A DNA stretch of 49,388 nucleotides, taken from positions 1 to 49,388 of the forward strand of contig CAMLLD010000050.1 of assembly GCA_946480785.1 (NCBI GenBank), given 5' to 3'. Source of the DNA: an uncultured Blastocatellia bacterium (GTDB lineage Bacteria > Acidobacteriota > Blastocatellia > Pyrinomonadales > Pyrinomonadaceae). The notes under the pieces are model-generated. The model saw only the letters and a program-made list of their open reading frames with translations. It searched no databases and was not told the DNA's origin. The position numbers and the translations under genes were made by a program. This document shows positions 1 through 9,144 of the stretch, piece after piece; positions within the stretch are counted from its first letter, which is position 1; each line of letters begins with the position of its first letter.

Positions 1-1737
1 AAAGTACTGGCGCGCAAACTCTTCGTTAATGATCACTACGCCCGGCGCACCGTGCTGATCGCGGTTGTCGAAATCGCGGCCCTTGACGATCGGAATGCCC
101 ATCGTGCGGAAGTAGCCGACGCCGGTCATGAAGATGTCGGCCGCCGGCTCGTCTTTTGGCGACACTTCACGCCCCTGGATTTGAAACGAGATCACGAAAC
201 GATCGCCGTTCAACGGCAACGGTTGGATCGAGCTCGCCGACTGCACGCCCGGTGTCGCTTCGAGCCGTGCTTTCAAGTCTTCGTAAAAGCGCGATTGCTT
301 GTCGGTGTTGTATTTGGTTTCCGGCAGCTCGACGTTGAACGTCATCACGTTGTCGGGTTGCAGGCCTGTGTTGACGTTCTGCAAACGCCACAGACTCTGA
401 ATCAACAGGCCAGCCCCCACGAGCAACACGACCGCGATCGCCAGCTCGCCGACCGCGAGAATGCTGCGCACGCGATTGCGCCGGCCCGCGTCGCTCGAGC
501 CGCGCCCGCCTTCCTTGAGCGATTCGACGAGCTCGGTCTTTGAAGAATGGACCGCGGGAAACAGACCGAAGATCACGCCCGTCAGCACCGACACACCGAA
601 CGTAAACCCGAGCACGCGCCAGTCGATGCCGACGTGGACCGCGCGGGGAATGTCTTCCTTGCCGAGCGCGACGAGCAGATCGGACCACCACACCGCGAGC
701 AACAAACCCACCGCGCCACCGACGAGCGACAACAGAATGCTCTCGGTCAGCAACTGGCGAATCACACGCACGCGGCTCGCGCCCAACGCGGAACGAATCG
801 CCATCTCGCGGTGCCGGCTCGTGGCGCGCGCTAGCAGCAGGTTCGCGACGTTGGCGCACGCGATCAGAAGCACGCACGCAACCGCGCCCAGCAGGATCAA
901 CAACATCGGACGTACGTCGCCGACGAGCGCGGACAACGCCGACTCGAGTCGCAGGCTCTTGTGCGTGTTGGTGTCGGGATACTGTTGTTCGAGACGCGCG
1001 GCGATCGCCGTGAGCTCACCCTGCGCTTGTTCCGGCGTCACGTTTGGTTTGAGACGGCCTATGACGCGCAGAAAGTGCGCGCCGCGTTGTGAAGTGATGG
1101 GCGTCTTTCCCGTCGCGTCGCCGGCGATCGTGGTCCATAGTTCGACCGGTTCGTTTTGAATCGGAAACTCGAATGACGCCGGCATCACACCGACCACCGT
1201 GTAATTGACGCCGGCGAGCGTGATCGACTGATTGATGATCGACGGATCGGAGTTGAAGCGTCGATGAAAGAGTTGCTCGCTGAGAATCACGACGCGGCCG
1301 GTGTCGGTCGGCTTGTCGTCGTCAGGAACGAAAGTACGGCCGTAGAGGGGCTTGGTTCCGAGTAGCGGGAAGAGATCGGCGGCGACGACCGCGGCCGGCA
1401 AGCGCGCGGGCTCGCCGCGTCCGGTCATGATGAAGTCGCTGCTGTAGTAGCAGGCGAGTTTGTCGAAGCTCGTGGCTTGGGAGCGCACGTCGAAGAAGTT
1501 TGGATATGAATGCGAGCCGCGCACTCTGCCCTCTTGCGGAGCGGTTTCAAACAGCGCGACGAGCTTGCCGGAATCGGGAAACGGCAGCGGCCGCAGAAGC
1601 ACGGCGTTGACGACGCTGAAGATGGCGGTATTGGCGCCGATGCCGAGCGCGAGCGCGATCGTCGCGATGATGCTCAGGCTCGGAGATTTCACCAGCATGC
1701 GCAGGCCAAACTTGATGTCTTGAATGATGGTTTCCAT
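1..1737 (-). CDS. ADOP-type FtsX/MacB double permease P16 (3' end outside window)
   Basis: This is the last permease visible in the array. The first 579 codons are present and the frame is open to base 1, where it reads INEEFARQYF, a motif from the second periplasmic domain. The ATG at 1735-1737 has the purine-rich stretch AGGAAGGGA upstream. TM1 carries [10 protein letters not shown] (about residues 32-41), and the first periplasmic core spans about 45-275. The TM2 motif LLIACANVANLLLARA follows, then the first ATPase-docking helix (REMAIRSALGA). The protein is subclass B, with VVGVMPASFEF in the first periplasmic domain. Its N-terminus [15 protein letters not shown] closely matches that of its neighbour P15, which is subclass A. 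The second TM bundle is off the window. The cargo is unknown. Confidence 0.93.
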   Translation of the reverse strand, partial: METIIQDIKFGLRMLVKSPSLSIIATIALALGIGANTAIFSVVNAVLLRPLPFPDSGKLVALFETAPQEGRVRGSHSYPNFFDVRSQATSFDKLACYYSSDFIMTGRGEPARLPAAVVAADLFPLLGTKPLYGRTFVPDDDKPTDTGRVVILSEQLFHRRFNSDPSIINQSITLAGVNYTVVGVMPASFEFPIQNEPVELWTTIAGDATGKTPITSQRGAHFLRVIGRLKPNVTPEQAQGELTAIAARLEQQYPDTNTHKSLRLESALSALVGDVRPMLLILLGAVACVLLIACANVANLLLARATSRHREMAIRSALGASRVRVIRQLLTESILLSLVGGAVGLLLAVWWSDLLVALGKEDIPRAVHVGIDWRVLGFTFGVSVLTGVIFGLFPAVHSSKTELVESLKEGGRGSSDAGRRNRVRSILAVGELAIAVVLLVGAGLLIQSLWRLQNVNTGLQPDNVMTFNVELPETKYNTDKQSRFYEDLKARLEATPGVQSASSIQPLPLNGDRFVISFQIQGREVSPKDEPAADIFMTGVGYFRTMGIPIVKGRDFDNRDQHGAPGVVIINEEFARQYF

Positions 1738-1757
1738 CGTTTTAAGTCCCTTCCTTT

Positions 1758-4268
1758 TTACTCGTCCCTGAGCGCTACTAACGGATTAACTTTGCTCGCC
1801 CTTCTTGCGGGCAGATAACCCGCGACGAGCGCCACGGCCGTGAGCAACAACGTCGCGCCCGCGATCGTCAGTGGATCGTTCGGCTTCAGCTCGTACAACA
1901 ACGACGCCGCCGTCTTCGTAAGCGCCAGCGACGCGAGCACGCCAACAACCAACCCGATCCCCACCAGCAACAACGCTTCACGCAACACGAGCCACAACAC
2001 ACTGCGGCCCGGCGCGCCGAGCGCCATGCGAATACCGATCTCGTTCGTGCGGCGCGCAACCCCATACGACATCACGCCGTACAAGCCCACGCACGCCAAC
2101 AACAACGCGAGCAAGCCAAAGAACGTCGCGAGCCGCGCGATCAATTTCTGTTGCACGAGCGCGCGGCCGATCTGATCGGAAAAACTCACGACATCGTCGA
2201 TGGGAAGATTGCGATCGACCTGCTTGATCGTTTGCCGGATCTGCGGCACGACGTTATTCGCCGGTCCCGAGAAGCGCACGACGAAGTTGAGCAGCGAATC
2301 CACGTTCTGTGAATGCGGGTAGAACGCGATCGGCTTGAGCTCTTCAATCAAACTCTGATAGCGCGCGTCTTTCACTACGCCGACGACTTCGATCTGTTCG
2401 GTTGATGACGGACCATCGGTGCCAAAGCGTTTGCCGAGCGGCGACGTGTTTGGGAAGAAAAGTCGGGCCATCGATTCGCTGATCACGGCGACCTTCTGAG
2501 ACTTCTCCGTGTCTTGTGGTCCAAAGCTGCGGCCCAGCACGATCGGCAGTCCCACCGCCGCGAAGAAGTCCTGGCCCACGACGTTGTTGCGGATGGTGCG
2601 CGTTTCGTCGGTGAGTGAGTTCTGCGCGCTGGTGTAAGCCGTGGTGGTCCAAAGTCCCTGGTTGAAGGTGTACGTGGCAAACGAAGCCGCCTGCACGCCG
2701 GGCACAGACCTGACCTGGTCTTCAACGTCACGCAGCAGCCGCCCGAGACGCGGGTCTTTGGCCTTGTAACCCGTGGCGGACGTGTCCACGGTAAACAGCA
2801 TCGCGTTTTCCTGGTTGAAACCGGTCGGCACGCTCTGAAGATTGATGAGGGTGCGCACAAAAAGACCCGCGCCCACTAGCAGCAAAAGCGAAAGCGCGAC
2901 TTGCACGACCACGAACGTCTTGCCGAGTGGATTTTTCAGCGCCGAGCTTGTCTTGTTCTTGAGCGACGTGTTTGGTTCGGTTCGCGCGGCACGGAATGCG
3001 GGCGCGGCGCCGAAGACAATCGCGCAAAGCGCTGAAACACCAATCGTGAAGCCGAGGACACGAAGATTCGGCGTGACGTCGACCGGCACTGCTTCAGGTC
3101 CGTCTGACGCCATCACCAAAAGCATGCGGCTGCCCCACCAGGAAAGCGCAACGCCGATGATCGCGCCGAAAAGCGCCAGCAGCGCGCCCTCAGTGAACAA
3201 CTGCCTGACGAGACGCAGGCGTCCCGCGCCGATCGCGAGCCGCACGGCAAACTCTCTGCTGCGTGCGGCGCCGTGGGCCAGCATGAGGTTGGCGACGTTG
3301 GCACTCGCGATGAGCAGCACGAGCGCGACCACGCCCATCAGCACTTTCAACGAGAGTGAGAATTGCCGGCGCAGCAGCGACAAACCGCGGCTTACGGGCG
3401 TCAGTTCCACACTCGCTTTTTGAATGTCATCGAGGGCCTGGGCTGTAGGCTGCGCTCCCGCGCGTGTGTGCAACGACTGTTTGAAAAGCAGGTTAACGAC
3501 TGCATTCGCCTGCGCCGCGGTCACGCCGTTCTGTAGTCGGCCGATTATGTAGAGCGATTGCCAGTTGTCATTGTTGCGTTCGTCCCAGTGCGTGGGCGGC
3601 AACAGCTTCTCCATCGACAACGGGATCCAGAGATCGGGAGCAGAACCCACCGATGTGCCGAAGAACTCTTTCGGCGCCACGCCGACGATCGTGTAAGCGT
3701 TGTTGTCGATCGTGATCGTTTTACCGACGGCGGAGGGATCGCCGCCGAGGCGTTGTTGCCACCACGCATAACTCGCCACCGCGACCGGATGACCGCCGGG
3801 AGTTTGATCGTCAGCATCGTTCAAAAGACGTCCCATTGCGGGGTTGAGTCCGAGCACCGGGAAATACGTGCCGGAGACGAGCTGCACCTTCATCTGCTCG
3901 ATCTCGCTGCTCGATCCGTGAGTGTTGACGAAGCCGTGCATGTTCCACTGGAGGCTCAGCAGGCTTGCCACGCCCGAGAAAATATCGGTGCGTTGTTGCA
4001 CTTGCCGGTAAAACGGATAGGAGAAGAGATCGAAGCTGGAATTCGGAATCCCGACGCTCACGCCCATGTTGCGGCCGTTGCCGAATAGGACGAGCTGCTC
4101 CGGTTGTCGCACCGGCAATGTCTTGATCAGCACCGCATCGACGAGGGTGAAGATCGCCGTGTTTGCGCCGATGCCCAATGCCAGCGAGAGCACCGCGATG
4201 ACAGTGAACCCCGGTTTCTTCCACAACACCCGCAGGCCAAACTTTATGTCTTGTAATATGGTTTGCAT
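1758..4268 (-). CDS. ADOP-type FtsX/MacB double permease P15 (subclass A)
   Basis: An 836-aa inner-membrane protein. TM1 is at about residues 20-42, periplasmic domain 1 at 45-300, TM2-4 at 307-425, TM5 at 450-472, periplasmic domain 2 at 473-690, and three TMs lie near the end. The docking helices are [13 protein letters not shown] (about 338) and [13 protein letters not shown] (about 740). Subclass A marks are [20 protein letters not shown] and a D-x-S-x-x-GY motif at the start of domain 2. The C-terminus reads NPLVALRDE, the only array member with D in place of Y. The start lies 6 nt after the P14 stop and has no strong Shine-Dalgarno of its own. The AGG within the final codons of P14 is the only candidate, so translation may depend on coupling. 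Confidence 0.95.
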   Translation of the reverse strand: MQTILQDIKFGLRVLWKKPGFTVIAVLSLALGIGANTAIFTLVDAVLIKTLPVRQPEQLVLFGNGRNMGVSVGIPNSSFDLFSYPFYRQVQQRTDIFSGVASLLSLQWNMHGFVNTHGSSSEIEQMKVQLVSGTYFPVLGLNPAMGRLLNDADDQTPGGHPVAVASYAWWQQRLGGDPSAVGKTITIDNNAYTIVGVAPKEFFGTSVGSAPDLWIPLSMEKLLPPTHWDERNNDNWQSLYIIGRLQNGVTAAQANAVVNLLFKQSLHTRAGAQPTAQALDDIQKASVELTPVSRGLSLLRRQFSLSLKVLMGVVALVLLIASANVANLMLAHGAARSREFAVRLAIGAGRLRLVRQLFTEGALLALFGAIIGVALSWWGSRMLLVMASDGPEAVPVDVTPNLRVLGFTIGVSALCAIVFGAAPAFRAARTEPNTSLKNKTSSALKNPLGKTFVVVQVALSLLLLVGAGLFVRTLINLQSVPTGFNQENAMLFTVDTSATGYKAKDPRLGRLLRDVEDQVRSVPGVQAASFATYTFNQGLWTTTAYTSAQNSLTDETRTIRNNVVGQDFFAAVGLPIVLGRSFGPQDTEKSQKVAVISESMARLFFPNTSPLGKRFGTDGPSSTEQIEVVGVVKDARYQSLIEELKPIAFYPHSQNVDSLLNFVVRFSGPANNVVPQIRQTIKQVDRNLPIDDVVSFSDQIGRALVQQKLIARLATFFGLLALLLACVGLYGVMSYGVARRTNEIGIRMALGAPGRSVLWLVLREALLLVGIGLVVGVLASLALTKTAASLLYELKPNDPLTIAGATLLLTAVALVAGYLPARRASKVNPLVALRDE

Positions 4269-4274
4269 AAAAAA

Positions 4275-6746
4275 TTACTCGTACCTGAGCGCCACCAACG
4301 GGTCCACTTTCGTCGCCCGCCTTGCCGGCAGCCAACACGCCAGCAACGCCACCGCGATCAGCGCAACCGAAACACCAGCCAGCGTCGCCACGCTATTCGC
4401 CTTAACACCAAACAACAGCGACTCCAGCAACCGTGAAAACGCGATCGACGCGCCCACACCAACCAGCACACCAACACCGACCAGCAACACACCGCGCGTC
4501 ATGATCAACCGAAACACATCCTTTCGTTGCGCGCCGAGCGCCACCCGAATGCCGATCTCGCGTGTGCGTCGCGCCACCGAAAACGTCAACACGCCATAAA
4601 GCCCGAGCGCCGTGAGCAGCGTCGCGAGCAAACCAAACGCCGACGACAGCCACGTCACCAGACGTTCCTGGATCAACGAGTCGTCGATCTCAGTTGAGAG
4701 CGTCTTGATGTCGTAAAGCGGCAGATGCGGATCGAGAGACTTCAATTGCGCACGCAGCAATTCAGCGACGCCGCGTGGATCCGTCTCTGTCTTGACGTGC
4801 AGCGTGAGACTGGTGAGCACCTTTTCCTGCGACGCCGGCAAGTAGAAGTGACGCCGCACATCCTCGCGCAGATTCACGTACTGCGCGTCTTTAACGACCC
4901 CGACAATCGTGATGTCAGGAACTTTTTCGAGACCGATCTTCTTGCCGAGCGGGTCGGTCGCGCCAAAGAAGTGCTGCGCCATCTTCTCGCTGACGATCGC
5001 GACGTGCGGACTACCCACGCGATCCGCATCGTTAAAGTCGCGGCCAGCAACGAGCGGGAGCGAAAGCGTCTTGAAATAGTCAGGCGAAACGATCGTGACG
5101 TCGGTGCCCATCCGCTCGCCTTGTTGCGGCGTGTAGCCTTCGACCACGATGCCGTATCGGTCCCAACCACCCGAGAGCGGCGAGTCAGACGCGAGACTCG
5201 CATATTTCACGCCCGGCAGCGCGCGCGTCCGCGCCAGCAGTTCGTTGTAGAAGTTTGTGGTCCGCTCCGGCGTGTAGCCGTTGAGCGTTGGATTTACGCT
5301 GGCGATCAGCACGTTATCTTTGGAGAAGCCGAGGTCGAGCGCGCGCAGGTTTTGCAATGTCCTGACCAAAAGCGCGGCGGTGAACAACAGCGGCAACGAT
5401 AACGCAACCTGGACCAGGATGAGTCCGCTGCGCAAACTGACGAGCTTGCCCGCGGCGGTAGCGCTGCGCGATTCGAGACGTAGTCCGGGCGCAAACACTT
5501 GTCGCGCTGCCTGAAGCGCCGGCGCGAGACTAAACGCAAGACCCAGCAGGACGGCGACACCGAGGATGAAGGCATACAACCGCCACTCGAATGGACCAGC
5601 GAGATTGACGCGATAGTCCGTCGGAATAAACGCCATCAGCCCCGACTTGATCCACAGCGCGATCACGACGCCAAGCCCACCGCCAATCAACGCGAGCACC
5701 ACGCCCTCTGTGAGCCACTGCCGCAACAGACGCCAACGGCCCGCGCCGAGTGCGAGACGGACCGCGGTTTCCTGCGCGCGCACGGTCGCGCGGGCCATCA
5801 TGAGGTTCGCGAGGTTTGCGCAAAGGATCAGCAGCACGGCGCAGGTCGCGCCGAACATCAGCCACAGCGAGGTTTTGAGTTCTGTTTGTAAATGCCGAAA
5901 GCCCTGGTCGCCCGGCAACACCGCAATCTTCTGCGACAGGAACTGCTGGCGATCGTAAGCACTCGTGTCGGGCGGCAGTTGCTGCGCTTCTACTTCGAGC
6001 AGTTGATGGTAGAGCACGGCAAGCGAGGCTTGCGCCTGTTCCGCGGTGACGCCGTCTTTGCGTCGCGCCATCAGCGTCAGCCATTGCAGCCGCCAACGAT
6101 TCAGACGGTCGGCCGGACGCGGATTGAACACCGTCGTCATCATCATCGGCACGCGCACGTCGGGATTGTTCGAGAGGTTCACGCCGTAGAAACCCGGCGG
6201 CGTGACGCCGATGACGGTCAACGGGTATTCATTAACGAGAATTGTTTTGCCGATCAGGTTCGGATCTTTACCAAAGCGCCGGTCCCAAAAGTTGTAACTC
6301 ACAACCGCGACCGGATGCGCGCCGGGATTGCGATCGTCTTCCTGGGTGAAGAGTCTTCCCGCCCAGGGACGCACGCCGAGCATGTCGAAGAAATTGCCGC
6401 TGACGAGCTCGCCACTCACGCGTTCGGTTTGATCGCCATAACTGACGTTCATCTGCGTGCCAGCGCGCGCGATCACTCCGGAGAAGACGTCGTTTTTGTC
6501 GCGCAGGTTTTGATACATCGGGTACGAGAACGAGCTGCCGAGTTTCGAATCCGCGGACGAGATCATCACGAGTTGTTCGGGCTTCGCGACCGGGAGGCTC
6601 TGCAACAACACTTTGTCCGTGAGCGAAAACATCGCGGCGTTCGCGCCGATGCCGAGCGCGAGCGTGAACACCACCACGAACGCAAACCCGGGATTTTTGA
6701 TCAGCATCCGCAGTGCGTAACGTATATCTGTGATCATCTGTGTCAT
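4275..6746 (-). CDS. ADOP-type FtsX/MacB double permease P14 (subclass A)
   Basis: An 823-aa permease with both FtsX halves. TM1 motif LGIGANAAMF is at about residues 31-40, TM2 at 296-317 (ILCANLANLMMARA), the first docking helix ETAVRLALGAGRWRL at about 326, TM5 at 441-462, and the second docking helix RRTREIGIRVALGA at about 726. The C-terminus is KVDPLVALRYE. Subclass A marks are LPVAKPEQLV, IGVTPPGFYG and NPTLNGY. The frame stays open upstream to 6791, but that part overlaps P13. I chose ATG 6746, which has GAGGAAA about 8 nt upstream; ATG 6737 is an alternative. The start region consists of ACACAGATG-type repeats. The first docking site has Q-E-T where most members have R-E-I. Confidence 0.94.
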   Translation of the reverse strand: MTQMITDIRYALRMLIKNPGFAFVVVFTLALGIGANAAMFSLTDKVLLQSLPVAKPEQLVMISSADSKLGSSFSYPMYQNLRDKNDVFSGVIARAGTQMNVSYGDQTERVSGELVSGNFFDMLGVRPWAGRLFTQEDDRNPGAHPVAVVSYNFWDRRFGKDPNLIGKTILVNEYPLTVIGVTPPGFYGVNLSNNPDVRVPMMMTTVFNPRPADRLNRWRLQWLTLMARRKDGVTAEQAQASLAVLYHQLLEVEAQQLPPDTSAYDRQQFLSQKIAVLPGDQGFRHLQTELKTSLWLMFGATCAVLLILCANLANLMMARATVRAQETAVRLALGAGRWRLLRQWLTEGVVLALIGGGLGVVIALWIKSGLMAFIPTDYRVNLAGPFEWRLYAFILGVAVLLGLAFSLAPALQAARQVFAPGLRLESRSATAAGKLVSLRSGLILVQVALSLPLLFTAALLVRTLQNLRALDLGFSKDNVLIASVNPTLNGYTPERTTNFYNELLARTRALPGVKYASLASDSPLSGGWDRYGIVVEGYTPQQGERMGTDVTIVSPDYFKTLSLPLVAGRDFNDADRVGSPHVAIVSEKMAQHFFGATDPLGKKIGLEKVPDITIVGVVKDAQYVNLREDVRRHFYLPASQEKVLTSLTLHVKTETDPRGVAELLRAQLKSLDPHLPLYDIKTLSTEIDDSLIQERLVTWLSSAFGLLATLLTALGLYGVLTFSVARRTREIGIRVALGAQRKDVFRLIMTRGVLLVGVGVLVGVGASIAFSRLLESLLFGVKANSVATLAGVSVALIAVALLACWLPARRATKVDPLVALRYE

Positions 6747-6751
6747 CTGTG
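6726..6751. repeat. Three ATCTGTG heptamers at the P13/P14 junction
   Basis: ATCTGTG occurs at 6726-6732, 6736-6742 and 6745-6751, at 9-10-nt steps. It covers the ribosome site and first codons of P14 (encoding T-Q-M and I-T-D). Related copies lie at the starts of P8, P10 and P13. Confidence 0.6.
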
Positions 6752-6756
6752 TTTCC

Positions 6757-9144
6757 TCATTCGTACCTAAGCGCCACCAAGGGATCGACACGCGTCGCCC
6801 GTCTCGCCGGCAGGTAGCAAGCCAACAAACCGATCGCGCCCAAACTCACCGCCACGATCGCAAACGTCACGAAATCCGTCGCCGACACACCAAACAACAA
6901 ACTCGACATCAACCGCGTCAACGCAAACGCGCTCAGCAACCCGATCACCAACCCAACCAGCACGAGCTTCATGCCGTCAGTAATAAACAACCCGAGCACA
7001 TCGCGACGCTGCGCTCCGAGCGCCATGCGAATCCCGACTTCGCGAATTCGCCGCGCCACCGAATAAGCGATGACGCCGTAAACACCCGTCGCCGCCAGCA
7101 CGAGCGCCAGCACCGCGAAGATCGAAAACAGCGTGAGATTAAAACGTCTCGGCGCCGCTTCGCGCGCCAGCACCTGATCGAGCGTCGCGACTTCCGTAAC
7201 CGGCACGTCCTTGTCGACCTGCTGCACCGCTCGCGTAACCGCTGCAGTCAAACCCTGCGGATCGCTCGTCGCGGAACGAATCGAAAGCGTCACGTTGCGT
7301 TGCGGAAAGCGACCGAACGGCGTGTAGAGCTTGATCAACGGTTTCGTCTCGGAACCGAAAACCCCGACTTGCTTCACGACGCCGATGATTTCGTGCTGGA
7401 TCGGACTGTCGTAAGCGATGTGTTTACCGAGGGCGCTCTCGTGCCGCCAGAAGCGCTGCGCGAGCGTTTCGTCGACCAGCACCACCGGCTTCCCTTGTTC
7501 GTCTTCGTCTTGTGTAAACGTGCGGCCGGCGAGCAGCGGAATCCGCATCGTTTGAAAGTAGTCGGCGGTCACGATGGACCAATCGACCTCGATGAGTTCG
7601 CCGCGTCGTGATTGATAACCTTCGGCAGCGATGTCGTTTTGCAGGTCGTCTTTGAGTCCGGGCACGTTGGCCGAGATTGTCGCGTGTTCGACGCCCGGCA
7701 CGGCTTTCACGTTCTCGAGCACCTGATGCAGTAACCGGCTCAGCTCCGGCTTCTTGTTGAACCGGCCACGCGAAACCTTCAACTCCATCGTCAGCACACC
7801 GTTCGGATCGAAACCGTTGTCGGATCGCAGCAGCCGAAACATGCTCTTGACGAGCAGACCCGCGCCCACGAGCAGCGTGACGGACAGCGCGACCTCGGCG
7901 ACGACCAACACGCCGCGCAGTTTCTTTCCCTGTCGTTCACTGCTCGTCGCGCCGGTGTCTTTCAGCGTCTCTTGCAACTGCGTTTTGGAAAGTCTGAGCG
8001 CGGGCGCGAGACCAAACAGAATGCCGGTGACGACTGAAGCGACGAGATTGAACGCGAGCACCTCGCGACTGAGCGAAAGACCCGCGAGCCGCGGCACGGT
8101 TCCGTGGGCCACACGCGCCAGCGGCATCATGGCCCACGACGCGAACAACAATCCGAGCACACCGCCTGTCAACGACAACAACACACTCTCGATCAGCAAC
8201 TGCCTGATGAGGCGCAAACGAGAAGCGCCCAACGCCGCGCGCAAGGCAAACTCTTTGCGACGCGTTGCAGCGCGCGCGAGCAACAGGTTCGCGACGTTTG
8301 CACACGCAATCAGCAGAACGAGCGCGACGGCAGCAAACAGGATCTTCAACGCCGGACTGACGTTCTTCGTAATGCTGTCCTGCAACGACACGATGTTGAC
8401 GCTGTCGGCGCCGGCGTTCGCGACCGGATTTTCCTGCAACAGCTCGCGCACGACGCGATTCATATCGCCGCGTGCTTGCGCGATCGTTACGCCCGGCTTG
8501 AGTCGCGCGATGACGTTGCCCGCGGTGCGGTCGTAACGCGGTTTCCAGTCCTGTGAACTGAACAGCAGCCAGAGCGGCGGTGGGCCCTGGTGCGCAAAGT
8601 CTTCCGGCATCACACCGATGACTGTGTGCGGCGTGTCGTCGAGCGCGATCTGTTTGCCGACGATGTTCGGATCGCCCGCGAAACGTTTTTGCCAGAAGCC
8701 GTAGCTGATAATCGTGACGGGCGGCGCGCCGGTTTTGTCGTCGTCATCGGTGAAGTCGCGGCCCATGAGCGGCGTCGCGCGCATCACCTTGAAGTAATCG
8801 GCGCTGACCATGCGCGCGTCGAGGTTCTCGGCTTTGTCGCTGCCAGTGAAGTTGACGGAGTACGCGCGAAACGTGGAGATCGCTTCGAACGATTTGTTAC
8901 GCGCGCGCCAGTCAACGAAGTTTGGATACGAGACCCAGCGGTCTTTCACCTCCGGTCCCGACTCGTTCATCCACACGATGCGATCGGCTTCCGGAAACGG
9001 CAGCGGGCTGAGCAACACCGCGTTGACGACGCTGAACATCGCGGTGTTCACACCGATGCCCACCGCGAGCGTGAGCACCGCCAACAACGCAAAGCCCGGG
9101 TTCTTGCGCAGCCACCGCACACCGTATTTGAGATCTGTGATCAT
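6757..9144 (-). CDS. ADOP-type FtsX/MacB double permease P13 (subclass B)
   Basis: At 795 aa this is the shortest member of the array. TM1 is at about residues 17-38 (VGIGVNTAMF), periplasmic domain 1 at 45-265, TM2 at 267-290 (LLIACANVANLLLARA), the docking helices EFALRAALGASRLRL (about 298) and [14 protein letters not shown] (about 698). The C-terminus is RVDPLVALRYE. Domain 1 has VIGVMPEDF with no F-x-G element, so it is subclass B. Its start codon overlaps the P12 stop as ATGA (4 nt), which suggests re-initiation. A longer reading from 9204 was rejected because it runs back into P12 coding sequence and would put a non-family stretch before the MITDLKYG start. Confidence 0.95.
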   Translation of the reverse strand: MITDLKYGVRWLRKNPGFALLAVLTLAVGIGVNTAMFSVVNAVLLSPLPFPEADRIVWMNESGPEVKDRWVSYPNFVDWRARNKSFEAISTFRAYSVNFTGSDKAENLDARMVSADYFKVMRATPLMGRDFTDDDDKTGAPPVTIISYGFWQKRFAGDPNIVGKQIALDDTPHTVIGVMPEDFAHQGPPPLWLLFSSQDWKPRYDRTAGNVIARLKPGVTIAQARGDMNRVVRELLQENPVANAGADSVNIVSLQDSITKNVSPALKILFAAVALVLLIACANVANLLLARAATRRKEFALRAALGASRLRLIRQLLIESVLLSLTGGVLGLLFASWAMMPLARVAHGTVPRLAGLSLSREVLAFNLVASVVTGILFGLAPALRLSKTQLQETLKDTGATSSERQGKKLRGVLVVAEVALSVTLLVGAGLLVKSMFRLLRSDNGFDPNGVLTMELKVSRGRFNKKPELSRLLHQVLENVKAVPGVEHATISANVPGLKDDLQNDIAAEGYQSRRGELIEVDWSIVTADYFQTMRIPLLAGRTFTQDEDEQGKPVVLVDETLAQRFWRHESALGKHIAYDSPIQHEIIGVVKQVGVFGSETKPLIKLYTPFGRFPQRNVTLSIRSATSDPQGLTAAVTRAVQQVDKDVPVTEVATLDQVLAREAAPRRFNLTLFSIFAVLALVLAATGVYGVIAYSVARRIREVGIRMALGAQRRDVLGLFITDGMKLVLVGLVIGLLSAFALTRLMSSLLFGVSATDFVTFAIVAVSLGAIGLLACYLPARRATRVDPLVALRYE

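Noticed and set aside
6726..6751. CRISPR-like or other direct-repeat array
   Set aside because: Only two or three 7-base words at 9-10-nt steps within gene starts; no spacers and no cas genes in the window.
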